From Sphingomonadales bacterium UBA656 (lineage in GTDB: Bacteria; Pseudomonadota; Alphaproteobacteria; Sphingomonadales; Sphingomonadaceae): DNA of 64,000 nt. The notes under the pieces were generated by a model. The model saw only the letters and a program-made list of their open reading frames with translations, was not told the origin of the DNA and did not search any database. A program made the position numbers and the translations under genes. How positions within the stretch are numbered: the first letter of the stretch is position 1; each line of letters starts with the position of its first letter. Location: positions 1-64,000 of the forward strand of contig DBOC01000010.1 in NCBI GenBank assembly GCA_002299895.1, read 5' to 3'. Below are positions 16,054 through 24,949 of the stretch, piece after piece.

Positions 16054-17150
16054 CCGTGATATCCGTCGACCTCTCCAACCGCCCTTATGACATACATGTA
16101 CGTGCTGGGTTACTGGCGGATGTCGGCGCTGTTTTGACGCCTTATGCGCGTAATGGCCGCATGCTTGTGGTAACCGACGAAAATGTTGCGCAAGCGGTCC
16201 TGCCAAAGTTTGAAGCCACATTGCGCGGCGCGGGTATTGCGTGCGCAACCTTCACACTCCCAGCAGGCGAAGCTGGAAAAAGCTGGACGCAATTAGAGCG
16301 TCTCACCGATTGGTTGTTGGAACAGCATGTCGAGCGCAGCGACCATATCATTGCGCTGGGCGGTGGCGTGGTGGGGGATATTACGGGCTTTGTCGCGCAT
16401 ATCATCAAACGCGGCTGCGCCTTTGTACAGATACCGACAACCTTGCTTGCCCAGGTCGACAGCAGTGTCGGCGGCAAGACCGCTATCAATAGCGCAGCCG
16501 GCAAAAACCTGGTCGGCGCATTTCATCAGCCGGCTTTGGTGCTCATCGACCCGGAGTTGCTCTCAACCCTACCTACCCGCCAACTCGCAGCGGGATTTGC
16601 CGAGGTGGTTAAATACGGCCTCATCGATGACAAAGCCTTTTTTGAATTTTGTGCGGATAATCTCGACAGCTTTTTTGGCGGCGACCCTGATATCCGCGCG
16701 CAGGCCATCATCCGTTCCGTACAGTCCAAGGCGCGGATCGTCGCTGCCGATGAAACCGAACGCACCGGCACACGGGCATTGTTGAACTTGGGCCACACTT
16801 TCGGCCATGCGCTGGAGGCTGACACAGGTTTTTCCGACCGGCTATTTCATGGCGAAGCGGTCGCCGCTGGCATGGCGCTGGCGTTTCGATACTCGGTGCG
16901 GCTGGGCCTTTGCCGCGCAGAAGATGCGCAAAATGTCGCACAACTTCTGCAACGCGCTGGTCTGCCAACGACCCTGTCCGAAGCGGGTGTCACGGCCAAT
17001 GGCGCGACGTTGGTAGACTATATGCGGCATGATAAGAAAATGAGCGCGGGGACGCTGCCCTTCTTGCTCGCGCGCGGTATCGGGCAGACATTTTTGTCCA
17101 AAGATGTCGTACTGGACGACGTCGCCGCATTTTTGGACAGCGAAGCTTAG
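16050..17150 (+). CDS. aroB: 3-dehydroquinate synthase
   Basis: The 366-residue protein has the NAD-binding and metal-binding signature of the dehydroquinate synthase family: GGGVVGDITGFVA, IPTTLLAQVDSSVGGKTAIN, the Lys of VVKYGLI, and the zinc ligands in NLGHTFGHALE and FHGEAVAAG. It converts DAHP to dehydroquinate, the second shikimate-pathway step. ATGA overlap with aroK shows an aroKB operon. Length is typical. Confidence 0.97.
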   Translation: MTVISVDLSNRPYDIHVRAGLLADVGAVLTPYARNGRMLVVTDENVAQAVLPKFEATLRGAGIACATFTLPAGEAGKSWTQLERLTDWLLEQHVERSDHIIALGGGVVGDITGFVAHIIKRGCAFVQIPTTLLAQVDSSVGGKTAINSAAGKNLVGAFHQPALVLIDPELLSTLPTRQLAAGFAEVVKYGLIDDKAFFEFCADNLDSFFGGDPDIRAQAIIRSVQSKARIVAADETERTGTRALLNLGHTFGHALEADTGFSDRLFHGEAVAAGMALAFRYSVRLGLCRAEDAQNVAQLLQRAGLPTTLSEAGVTANGATLVDYMRHDKKMSAGTLPFLLARGIGQTFLSKDVVLDDVAAFLDSEA

Positions 17151-17159
17151 GCTCAGGGC

Positions 17160-18947
17160 TTAATCGTCCGCAATCGAGAAATCGTCGGAGCCATCGCCAC
17201 CGAAGCTGTGGCGCCTTCCGGCATGCATGTCGCCGCTGGTGAACTGCGCTTTCATCCGGCTGCGGTCACGCCGCCGGAACTCCAATATAATGTCGTGAAT
17301 CTTTGCGCGATCCGTACCAAAATATTTCAGCGCGTCAGCCGACATCCGGATGGAGGATTCAAACACTTCACGAATGATGCTGATCCCGTCGTCTTGCATC
17401 AACAACAAGGTTTGCTGCCGATCATAAGCCCGCACAAACAATTTTGTGCGCGGGAATGTTTCGCGCACCGGCATCAATGATTCTGCGGTCATGTATCGGT
17501 CGTCAATGCAGAAGAATATCGCCTGCGCCTCTTCGCCGCCTGCCCGCTGAAGCAAGTCGACACGGGTGCCATCGCCATAAAAAACCTTGAAGCCAAAGTC
17601 CCCGCTGCGGTCGATGGTCTGTGGATTGATATCGATCAACGTCACCGAACGCCCTGCGGCGTGCATAATCTGGGACACTTGTTGCCCGAAACGTCCATGT
17701 CCGACGATTATGACATTGGCTCGTGACGCCAATTCCGGATCATCCAACTGGACATCGCCCTTCACCTTTCGTGCCGCAAGCTTGCCCGCAAAGATCATGA
17801 GGAACGGCGTGGTGGCCATCGACAGGGTTACGACGGCCCCGAAAAGGCTTGCGGCTTCGGGTTCGATCAACAGGGCACTCTGTGCGGCGGCAAAGAGCAC
17901 AAAGGCAAACTCACCCCCCTGACTTAACAGCATCGCCATGATGAACGACGGTTTGTTTTCGAGACCAAAAAACCGACCAAGCGCATAGATAATCGCAATC
18001 TTGACGGCGACCAATGCCAGCGCAAGACCTGCCACGAAAAAGGGTTGTGAGAGGATAACATCGACATCCAGCAACATGCCGACAGCCAAGAAAAACAACC
18101 CCAGCAAGATCGAACGGAATGGATCAATGTCGGCCTCCAGTTCATGCCGATAAGGCGATTCCGCCAACATAACGCCGGCAACAAATGCACCCAAGGCGGG
18201 TGACACGCCAATCGCCTGCATCACCGCGGCGCTGACGCAGACAGTGAATAATCCCGTGACGATGAACAATTCGCGCTCTGATATCTTACCAACCAAGCGC
18301 AACAGCGGCGACAATAGATAGCGTCCGGCCAGCACCAGCCCCGTAATCGCCAGCACCGCATAAAATACGAGAGACCAGCCCTCAATCGCGCCTTCTTCGG
18401 CGGGGGCACGCGACAAAGCGGCGACGATCGTCAGCAAGGGAACAATTGAGACGTCCTGAAACAATAAAATGGAGAAGCTTTTCTCGCCATAATCGGTCTT
18501 CATGCGGCCGCGCGATTGCAGCAATGGTAACACCTGCGCCGTGGAAGACAAAGCCAGTGGAAGCCCGAGGACCAATGCCGCCTGCCAGCTAAAGCTTGGC
18601 ATCGCGAAATGAATGACCGCAAACATGCCAAGGCCGCACAAAATGACCTGCAACGGCCCGAAAAGCAGAATGTCGCGCCGCAACAACCACAGCCTGCTCG
18701 GCGATAGTTCGAGCCCGACGAGGAACAACAGCAAGATGATACCGATTTCGGAATAAGCCAAAATCGTCTCTGGCGCGTCAATCAATGCAAGACCATCGGG
18801 ACCAATGGCAATACCGGCCACCAAATAGCCAAGAACGGCACCAAGGCCCAGACGCCGGAAAATTAGCACGGCCAAAAGCGCCGCACCGAGCAGCACCACC
18901 CCGCCTAACATGACATCAGCGACGAGGTGATGTGATGTTTCTTCCAT
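17160..18947 (-). CDS. Monovalent cation:proton antiporter-2 (CPA2/KefB-type) with TrkA-N domain
   Basis: The first 400 residues form about 12 hydrophobic helices with the CPA2 signatures (GYLVAGIAIGPDGLAL, LLLFLVGLELSPSRLW, LLSQGGEFAFVLF). A cytosolic RCK/TrkA-N domain follows (VIIVGHGRFGQQVSQIM, then LIDINPQTID), which binds nucleotide or glutathione adducts. It resembles KefB/KefC potassium-proton antiporters of the inner membrane. Its ATG overlaps the stop of the Fe-S scaffold gene by one base. Whether K+ or Na+ is exported cannot be told from sequence. Confidence 0.9.
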   Translation of the reverse strand: MEETSHHLVADVMLGGVVLLGAALLAVLIFRRLGLGAVLGYLVAGIAIGPDGLALIDAPETILAYSEIGIILLLFLVGLELSPSRLWLLRRDILLFGPLQVILCGLGMFAVIHFAMPSFSWQAALVLGLPLALSSTAQVLPLLQSRGRMKTDYGEKSFSILLFQDVSIVPLLTIVAALSRAPAEEGAIEGWSLVFYAVLAITGLVLAGRYLLSPLLRLVGKISERELFIVTGLFTVCVSAAVMQAIGVSPALGAFVAGVMLAESPYRHELEADIDPFRSILLGLFFLAVGMLLDVDVILSQPFFVAGLALALVAVKIAIIYALGRFFGLENKPSFIMAMLLSQGGEFAFVLFAAAQSALLIEPEAASLFGAVVTLSMATTPFLMIFAGKLAARKVKGDVQLDDPELASRANVIIVGHGRFGQQVSQIMHAAGRSVTLIDINPQTIDRSGDFGFKVFYGDGTRVDLLQRAGGEEAQAIFFCIDDRYMTAESLMPVRETFPRTKLFVRAYDRQQTLLLMQDDGISIIREVFESSIRMSADALKYFGTDRAKIHDIILEFRRRDRSRMKAQFTSGDMHAGRRHSFGGDGSDDFSIADD

Positions 18948-19378
18948 CAGACTTTCGCTTTAGCCTGCGCGGCAGCAGCGAGGATCGCGTCATAGGGCAA
19001 TAATATCGCGGCATGGCGTGAAGGATAATCACAGGCCGCAGCCAGCAAAGCGAGTTCTGGCCAGCAACTGGGCATATCGCCCGCCCGCTGTAACGCCTGC
19101 GCCACGCCATCGCGCAATTTGGCAACTTCGGTCAAAGCTGTTCCAACCGCATTTTGCGCCAAAATAGCAGTAGAAGCCTGCCCAAGTGCGCAGGCATTGG
19201 CGCGCAAGGCAAGGCCACGCAATATCCCCTCTGCGTCCATCAAAACATCTGCTTGAATGCGGCTACCGCATAAGGGCGAACGCATTTCGGCGCTGCCGTC
19301 GGGGTCTGCAAGGCGATCGCCTGCAACCAATGACGTTGTTAGCCTTAAGATATCCCGATTGTAGAGCGCAGAGTCCAT
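18947..19378 (-). CDS. Iron-sulfur cluster assembly scaffold-like protein (IscU/NifU N-terminal family), 143 aa
   Basis: The fold pattern of NifU_N is recognisable: three separated cysteines at positions 37 (SPLCGSR), 63 (ANACALGQAS) and 116 (CDYPSRHAAI), with Ala/Leu-rich helices between. IscU proteins hold nascent Fe-S clusters on such cysteines. The usual Asp next to the first Cys is replaced by Gly (CGS), so clusters may be bound differently. It is sandwiched with one-base overlaps between cvpA and the antiporter gene. No isc/suf genes are nearby. Confidence 0.78.
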   Translation of the reverse strand: MDSALYNRDILRLTTSLVAGDRLADPDGSAEMRSPLCGSRIQADVLMDAEGILRGLALRANACALGQASTAILAQNAVGTALTEVAKLRDGVAQALQRAGDMPSCWPELALLAAACDYPSRHAAILLPYDAILAAAAQAKAKV

Positions 19379-19902
19379 CAGTGTGCGGCTTTCGTCTCGC
19401 TATCGGCAGCGAGGCGTTGTTCGCGGACAAATTCGGACATGGCGTCACCGCTCGCATTGAGCAAAGGATACGTACGCGAACTGGTCATCCACTCGGGCCG
19501 CCCTGCGTCAGCACCATAGACCAAATCATATCCCATCACGAATAATAGGAAAATAAGGGTCGCGATAATCAGACCCTTGAGCATACCAAAGCCGAAACCA
19601 AGGACACGATCAATCGGGCCAAGCAACGACTTTCGTGATTTAGCGCCAATCGATTTTGCAATCCATTTACCCACTGCAAAGATCACGATGACGAGCGCCA
19701 AAAAGGCGAGCACGGCCGCGCCCGAATCCGAACCCACAGCCTCCGCCAAAGCGGCCGTCGCAGGGGTATGAAACATGTAAACGGCCAAGATGATCAGCAC
19801 CCACGCGATCATCGACAGAGCCTCTTGCACAAAGCCGCGTAAGAAGCCGAATGCCGCCCCGCTACCCAGCAAGAACAGGACAATGATATCAAGTGCTGTC
19901 AT
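19378..19902 (-). CDS. cvpA: CvpA family membrane protein
   Basis: Four hydrophobic helices in the first 120 residues, the leading MTALDIIVLFLLGSGAAFGF, GFVQEALSMIAW and the later FGMLKGLIIATLI segment fit CvpA, an inner-membrane protein needed for colicin V production and envelope stress tolerance in enterobacteria. The C-terminal 50 residues are soluble. It lies between radA and the scaffold gene, a common alphaproteobacterial order (radA-cvpA). The start is 36 bases downstream of the radA stop. Confidence 0.88.
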   Translation of the reverse strand: MTALDIIVLFLLGSGAAFGFLRGFVQEALSMIAWVLIILAVYMFHTPATAALAEAVGSDSGAAVLAFLALVIVIFAVGKWIAKSIGAKSRKSLLGPIDRVLGFGFGMLKGLIIATLIFLLFVMGYDLVYGADAGRPEWMTSSRTYPLLNASGDAMSEFVREQRLAADSETKAAH

Positions 19903-19938
19903 CTAATCCTGTTGCCCTCATTATCGTTCAAAGCGAAT

Positions 19939-21303
19939 TTAGGAGCGTCCCAGCATATGGTCAACGAGATTGGCAAGCGTGCGGAACTCTTGCGTTGAAA
20001 TGCCCGCCTGCCCCTTCACCGATGGTGGGACCAATGCGCGGCCAAAGCCAAGCTTCGCCGATTCCTTCAGTCGCAACGCGCCATGTGCGACGGGACGAAT
20101 TTCGCCGGACAAGGCGACTTCACCAAAGAGCACCGCATCGGATGGCAATGGCCGTTCGGACAGCGCCGAAACCAACGCCGCTGCCACCGCAAGATCGGCA
20201 GCGGGATCGGAAATGCGATAGCCACCCGCAATGTTAAGATAGACCTCAGCGGTTGAAAAACTGAGGCCACATCGCGCCTCAAGCACCGCCAATATCATCG
20301 CCAGACGGCCACTGTCCCAACCGACCACGGCGCGGCGCGGTGTCGCGCCACTGGATAGCCGCACGGTCAGCGCCTGAATTTCGACCAAAACTGGCCGCGT
20401 CCCCTCCAACGCCGGAAACACCGTTGCCCCCGTAACCTGTTCGGCCCGATCGGTTAGGAATAATGCGCTGGGGTTGCCAACCTCGGTCAGTCCCTCTTCC
20501 ACCATCGCAAAAACACCGATTTCGTCCGTCCCGCCAAAGCGATTTTTGGATGCGCGCAAGATGCGATATTGGTGGCTGCGCTCGCCTTCGAACGACAAGA
20601 CGGTATCGACCATATGTTCCAGCACGCGGGGTCCGGCAATCGTTCCATCCTTGGTAACATGACCGACGAGCATCAACGCCGTGCCGCGTTCCTTGGCAAA
20701 GCGGATCAGCTCTTGGGCGGATGCGCGGACTTGGCTCACCGTGCCCGGCGCGCCTTCAATCAGGTCGCTGTGCATGGTTTGAATAGAATCGATGACCAAT
20801 AAAGCGGGCGGCGCGCCTTGCGTCATCGTCGTCAATATGTCGCGTACAGAGGTAGCAGCAGCAAGCTGCACCGGCGCATCGCCAAGGCCAAGCCGGCGGG
20901 CCCGCAAGCGCACTTGGTCGACCGCTTCTTCGCCGGAAATATAAGCAACCGATAGGCCGCGCCGCGCAAGATTTGCGGCGGCTTGCAGCAATAATGTCGA
21001 CTTACCAATGCCCGGATCCCCGCCCAGCAATGTCGCCGAACCGGGCACAAGGCCGCCACCCAAGGCGCGGTCAAATTCGGCTATGCCTGTTGAGGCACGT
21101 TCCGGCAGCGTGATGTCGGTATTCAATCCGGACAATTCGACCGCACGGCCGCCCGCATGCAAATGATGCTTCAGCTCAAAAACCGTGGCTTTGGCCTCTT
21201 CCGCCAAGCTGTTCCATTCGCCGCAATCGTCGCATTGTCCCTGCCAGCGGTTGGATTCCGAACCGCATGCCTGACATACATATCTGCGCTTTGCCTTTGC
21301 CAT
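19939..21303 (-). CDS. radA: DNA repair protein RadA
   Basis: It starts with a four-cysteine zinc finger (CQACG and CDDCGEWN), followed by a RecA-like ATPase with Walker A GGDPGIGKSTLLLQAA and Walker B LLVIDSIQTM, the RadA-specific KNRFGGTDEIGVF motif, and a Lon-like C-terminal domain (VGWDSGRLAMILAVLEAR and GEVALSGEIRPV). RadA promotes branch migration in recombination. Length (454 aa) matches E. coli RadA. Start MAKAKRRYVC is typical. Confidence 0.97.
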   Translation of the reverse strand: MAKAKRRYVCQACGSESNRWQGQCDDCGEWNSLAEEAKATVFELKHHLHAGGRAVELSGLNTDITLPERASTGIAEFDRALGGGLVPGSATLLGGDPGIGKSTLLLQAAANLARRGLSVAYISGEEAVDQVRLRARRLGLGDAPVQLAAATSVRDILTTMTQGAPPALLVIDSIQTMHSDLIEGAPGTVSQVRASAQELIRFAKERGTALMLVGHVTKDGTIAGPRVLEHMVDTVLSFEGERSHQYRILRASKNRFGGTDEIGVFAMVEEGLTEVGNPSALFLTDRAEQVTGATVFPALEGTRPVLVEIQALTVRLSSGATPRRAVVGWDSGRLAMILAVLEARCGLSFSTAEVYLNIAGGYRISDPAADLAVAAALVSALSERPLPSDAVLFGEVALSGEIRPVAHGALRLKESAKLGFGRALVPPSVKGQAGISTQEFRTLANLVDHMLGRS

Positions 21304-21390
21304 GCCCCATAATTAACAGAACAAATCAAGAACTCAAGACATAAGTGCGCCGGATCAGCCCTTGCGTGCGAGGCGGCCTAATGCCACATC

Positions 21391-23733
21391 ATGGCCATGC
21401 GCGAAAAAGAACTCAGACTGGCGCTCATTTGTTATGGCGGGGTCAGCCTTGCCATTTACATGCATGGCGTCACGCGCGAAATTTGGCACATGGTCCGCGC
21501 CAGCCGCTTTTTTCATGACGGCGCAGCACCTACCCGGCGTAGCGAAATTGTCTATCATGATTTGCTCACCGAAATGTCACGCGTCAGCGGCGTAAAGCTG
21601 CGGGTTTTTACGGACATCATTGCGGGGTCAAGCGCGGGCGGCATTAACGGCATTTTCCTGTCGCAAGCTATCGTCACCGGCCAATCCTTGGAGCCGTTGA
21701 CCGACATGTGGCTTGAAATGGCTGACGTCGACATATTGCTTGATCCGGACGCACGCCCGCTGTCGCGCTTCACCAAATTTTGGGCGACGCCAATCGCTTG
21801 GTTGATCTTGCGCCGGCGTGGTGGTGCGGTCGAAAGGACAGTGGCGAAGGAAGCGCAGGAGGAGGTTGCGATCAAGCTGTCGCGCTTTATCCGCGCCCGC
21901 TGGTTTGCGCCGCCCTTTGGCGGCAATGTGTTTTCGAAATTGTTGCTCGACGCATTGAACATTATGGCCAAGAGCGAAATCGAGCAGCCGCTTTTGCCCG
22001 ACAACCAGCCGCTAGACCTGTTTGTCACTGTAACCGATTTTTATGGCCATGATCGGGTGCTGCGCCTCAATAGCCCGGAAGAAGTCACCGAGTCCGAACA
22101 TCGCATCACTGTCGATTTTTCAACGCGCGGACGAACGGGGCTTGCCGATATTACCGAGCTGATTTTTGCCGCGCGCGCCACGGCCAGTTTTCCGGGCGCC
22201 TTCCCGCCATTTTCAGTGCGTGAACTTGATCGCTTGCTGGCGCGCGAAAATGTCCCATGGCTTGGCCGATCTGCATTTTTGAAACGTATATTGCCGCAGC
22301 AATTTGCCGCCAATGCCGCCGAGGATACGATGTTAATCGACGGCTCGGTATTGGCCAATGCGCCGTTTAATCAAGCAATTTCTGCCTTGCGCAACCGGCC
22401 AGCGCGGCGCGAAGTGGACCGCCGATTTGTCTATATCGACCCAAAACCAGGCCACCCCAGTTTCCGATTTGGCAAACGCAATCCGGACGGCACTGCCGAT
22501 GTACCCCGAAAGCCACCGGGGTTTTTCTTAACGATATTGGGGGCGACCTCCAACATTCCGCGGGCGCAGCCCATTCGCGACAGCCTTGAGAAAATCACCG
22601 GCCGTTCGGAACGTATTGAACGGATGCAACGCGTCATCGACAGCTTACGGAATGAGGTGGAAGATACCGTCGAGGCGATGCTGGGCAAGACGTGGTTCCT
22701 CACCCAACCGACGGCCAGCCGTATGCAAAAATGGCGGCATTCAGCGCAGGAAAAGGCAACTATTGCCGCTGGTTTCGGCTATCGTGCCTATAACCATCTC
22801 AAAATCGCGGGCGTCGTTGACGATATTGTCGCCACCGCCCGCCGCAGCTTGCCCGACGCATCAAGCGCGTTTTTGCGTGACGTGCGCGCCGCACTTTGGC
22901 GCGAAATCGGCGCCCGTGACCTCGACCATATGCCACCGCATAAGGGCAAAGCGACCGCGCGCCAAATTGCCTTTTTCCGCGCACATGACCTGCGTTTCCG
23001 GATCCGACGCTTGCGCTTTCTCGCGCGGCATCTGACCGAACAGGTGGAAAATGTCATCGATATGCCGGATGATAACATCGCCAAAATGCGCGATGCCATT
23101 TACACTTGCCTCGCTTTGTTTCTCGATCTGGAAACGGCGGAGTTTTTAGGGGCAGATTTCGCGCTGGCCGCCAAATCTGGCATCGACGATCCCGCAGGCT
23201 TGATCGACCATCTTGCGGTACAGCGTGACTTGGTGCGCACAGATGCCAAGGTTGATAAGATATTGTGTGATGCCATTCTGACGCTGCCCGCTGCGGCACG
23301 CCGAACCATGCTGCTCGGCTATTTGGGCTATCCGCTCTATGACATCGCCACCTTGCCCTTGTTGCAGGATGAGGGCTTTGACGAATTTGATCCTGTCAAA
23401 GTCGACCGCATATCCCCCGACGACTGCGCATCCATCCGCGCTGGCGGCACGGCTGCGACATTAAAGGGCATAGAGTTCAACAATTTCGGGGCATTTTTTA
23501 GCCGCGCCTATCGGGAAAACGACTATCTGTGGGGCCGTTTGCATGGCGCGGAACGGATGATCGATATTCTGATATCATCCCTACCACCCGGCCATGCATT
23601 TTCGGCGGAGCGCGCGCAAAGCTACAAAAAGCGCGCATTCCATGCGATATTGGATGAGGAACAGGATCGGCTGACGCATATCCAGCCGCTCATCATGTCC
23701 TTACGGACCGAGGTGGATCAGATTCACAGCTGA
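21391..23733 (+). CDS. Patatin-like phospholipase-related protein (TIGR03607 type), 780 aa
   Basis: A patatin domain fills the N-terminal 360 residues: the oxyanion segment CYGGVSLAIYMHGVTREI, the nucleophile elbow GSSAGGING (Ser about 70-75) and the catalytic Asp in LIDGSVLANAPF. The remaining 400 residues are helical and of unknown function; this architecture matches the long patatin-related family TIGR03607 found in sphingomonads and some other bacteria. The expected activity is acyl hydrolase on lipids. No signal peptide is seen, so the protein is probably cytoplasmic. Monocistronic, divergent from radA. Confidence 0.85.
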   Translation: MAMREKELRLALICYGGVSLAIYMHGVTREIWHMVRASRFFHDGAAPTRRSEIVYHDLLTEMSRVSGVKLRVFTDIIAGSSAGGINGIFLSQAIVTGQSLEPLTDMWLEMADVDILLDPDARPLSRFTKFWATPIAWLILRRRGGAVERTVAKEAQEEVAIKLSRFIRARWFAPPFGGNVFSKLLLDALNIMAKSEIEQPLLPDNQPLDLFVTVTDFYGHDRVLRLNSPEEVTESEHRITVDFSTRGRTGLADITELIFAARATASFPGAFPPFSVRELDRLLARENVPWLGRSAFLKRILPQQFAANAAEDTMLIDGSVLANAPFNQAISALRNRPARREVDRRFVYIDPKPGHPSFRFGKRNPDGTADVPRKPPGFFLTILGATSNIPRAQPIRDSLEKITGRSERIERMQRVIDSLRNEVEDTVEAMLGKTWFLTQPTASRMQKWRHSAQEKATIAAGFGYRAYNHLKIAGVVDDIVATARRSLPDASSAFLRDVRAALWREIGARDLDHMPPHKGKATARQIAFFRAHDLRFRIRRLRFLARHLTEQVENVIDMPDDNIAKMRDAIYTCLALFLDLETAEFLGADFALAAKSGIDDPAGLIDHLAVQRDLVRTDAKVDKILCDAILTLPAAARRTMLLGYLGYPLYDIATLPLLQDEGFDEFDPVKVDRISPDDCASIRAGGTAATLKGIEFNNFGAFFSRAYRENDYLWGRLHGAERMIDILISSLPPGHAFSAERAQSYKKRAFHAILDEEQDRLTHIQPLIMSLRTEVDQIHS

Positions 23734-23752
23734 TCCTCACCCGCCGCCGAGC

Positions 23753-24880
23753 TTAATCGGTGATGTCGTCCCAAATATTTTTCAGCTTATCAAAAAAGCC
23801 AGTCGATTGCGGACATTCTGCTCCAGTTTCGGTTTCGCGGAACTCGCGCAAAATTTCCTTCTGCCGTATGGACAGCTTTGACGGCGTTTCAACATCGATT
23901 TGAATGACCATGTCGCCGCGACCTCGCCCTTGCAGGACGGGCATCCCTGCCCCGCGCTGGCGAAGCTGCTTACCCGATTGTATGCCCTCTGGAACGACGA
24001 TGATATGTTCAGCACCATCGAGGCCCGGAATGCGGATTTCACCCCCCAGCGCGGCTGTGGTGAAGCTGACGGGCACGCGGCAGAATAATGTCGTGCCATC
24101 GCGTTCGAACACCTTGTGGCGCGATAAATGTATGAAGATGTACAGGTCACCTGCCGCTGCACCATTTGGTCCTGCCTCACCCCGACCAGCAACGCGAATG
24201 CGCGTACCTTCGTCGACGCCAGGCGGAACATTGACGGCGATGGTCTTGCGTTCATCCGCTCGACCTTCGCCACCGCAAGCCCGGCAGGGGGATTCAATAA
24301 CTTCGCCGCGACCGTGGCAGGTCGGACATGTACGCTCGACTACAAAGAAACCTTGCTGTGCGCGCACCTTGCCATGACCTGCGCACAGATTGCAGCGACG
24401 TTTACCAGACCCTGGTGTCGCGCCGGTGCCTTCACAGGTGCCGCAGGCCGTTGCGACATCGATGGTGATTTCCGCTTCCTTGCCGTGGAAGGCCTCATCG
24501 AGCGAGATTTCAAGGTCATAGCGTAAATCTGCACCACGCGCAGGGCCACGCTGACGCCCGCCAAAGGCGTCGCCAAAAAAGCTTTCGAAGATATCGGAAA
24601 AATCACCAAAGCCCCCGCCGCCTTGCCCACCGCCGGCGCCCATGCCGCCATTTTCAAACGCTTCTTTGCCATAACGGTCATAAGCTGCGCGCTTTTGCGG
24701 GTCTTTCAGGACATCGTAAGCTTGGCTAACCGCCTTAAATTTAGCTTCGGATTTGTCGCAACCCGGGTTGCGGTCGGGATGACATTCCATCGCGATCCGG
24801 CGATACGCGGTTTTCAGCGTCTTCTCATCCGCTGTCCGCTCGACTTCTAACAATTCATAATAATCAATGTCGAGATTCAT
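23753..24880 (-). CDS. dnaJ: Chaperone protein DnaJ
   Basis: An N-terminal J domain with the HPD motif (CHPDRNPG), a Gly/Phe-rich linker (GGMGAGGGQGGGGFGDFSD), and the four zinc repeats CGTCEGTG, CNLCAGHG, CPTCHGRG and CRACGGEG precede the substrate-binding C-terminal domain. DnaJ stimulates DnaK ATPase and delivers substrates. The 375-residue length is normal. It lies 69 bases downstream of dnaK on the same strand, separated by a strong hairpin. Confidence 0.97.
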   Translation of the reverse strand: MNLDIDYYELLEVERTADEKTLKTAYRRIAMECHPDRNPGCDKSEAKFKAVSQAYDVLKDPQKRAAYDRYGKEAFENGGMGAGGGQGGGGFGDFSDIFESFFGDAFGGRQRGPARGADLRYDLEISLDEAFHGKEAEITIDVATACGTCEGTGATPGSGKRRCNLCAGHGKVRAQQGFFVVERTCPTCHGRGEVIESPCRACGGEGRADERKTIAVNVPPGVDEGTRIRVAGRGEAGPNGAAAGDLYIFIHLSRHKVFERDGTTLFCRVPVSFTTAALGGEIRIPGLDGAEHIIVVPEGIQSGKQLRQRGAGMPVLQGRGRGDMVIQIDVETPSKLSIRQKEILREFRETETGAECPQSTGFFDKLKNIWDDITD

Positions 24881-24900
24881 GAATGACTAACCCCCCGGTC

Positions 24901-24940
24901 TTTCCGACCGTCGCTGCGCTTCGGCTGCGACAGTCGGAAA
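24901..24940 (-). other. 14-bp stem-loop in the dnaK-dnaJ intergenic RNA
   Basis: On the transcribed strand TTTCCGACTGTCGC pairs with GCGACGGTCGGAAA along 14 positions, thirteen Watson-Crick pairs and one G-U, with a 12-base loop. It sits between the dnaK stop and the dnaJ start, and is not followed by a U tract, so it is more likely an mRNA stability or partial attenuation element than a terminator. Confidence 0.6.
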
Positions 24941-24949
24941 TAAGCAACA

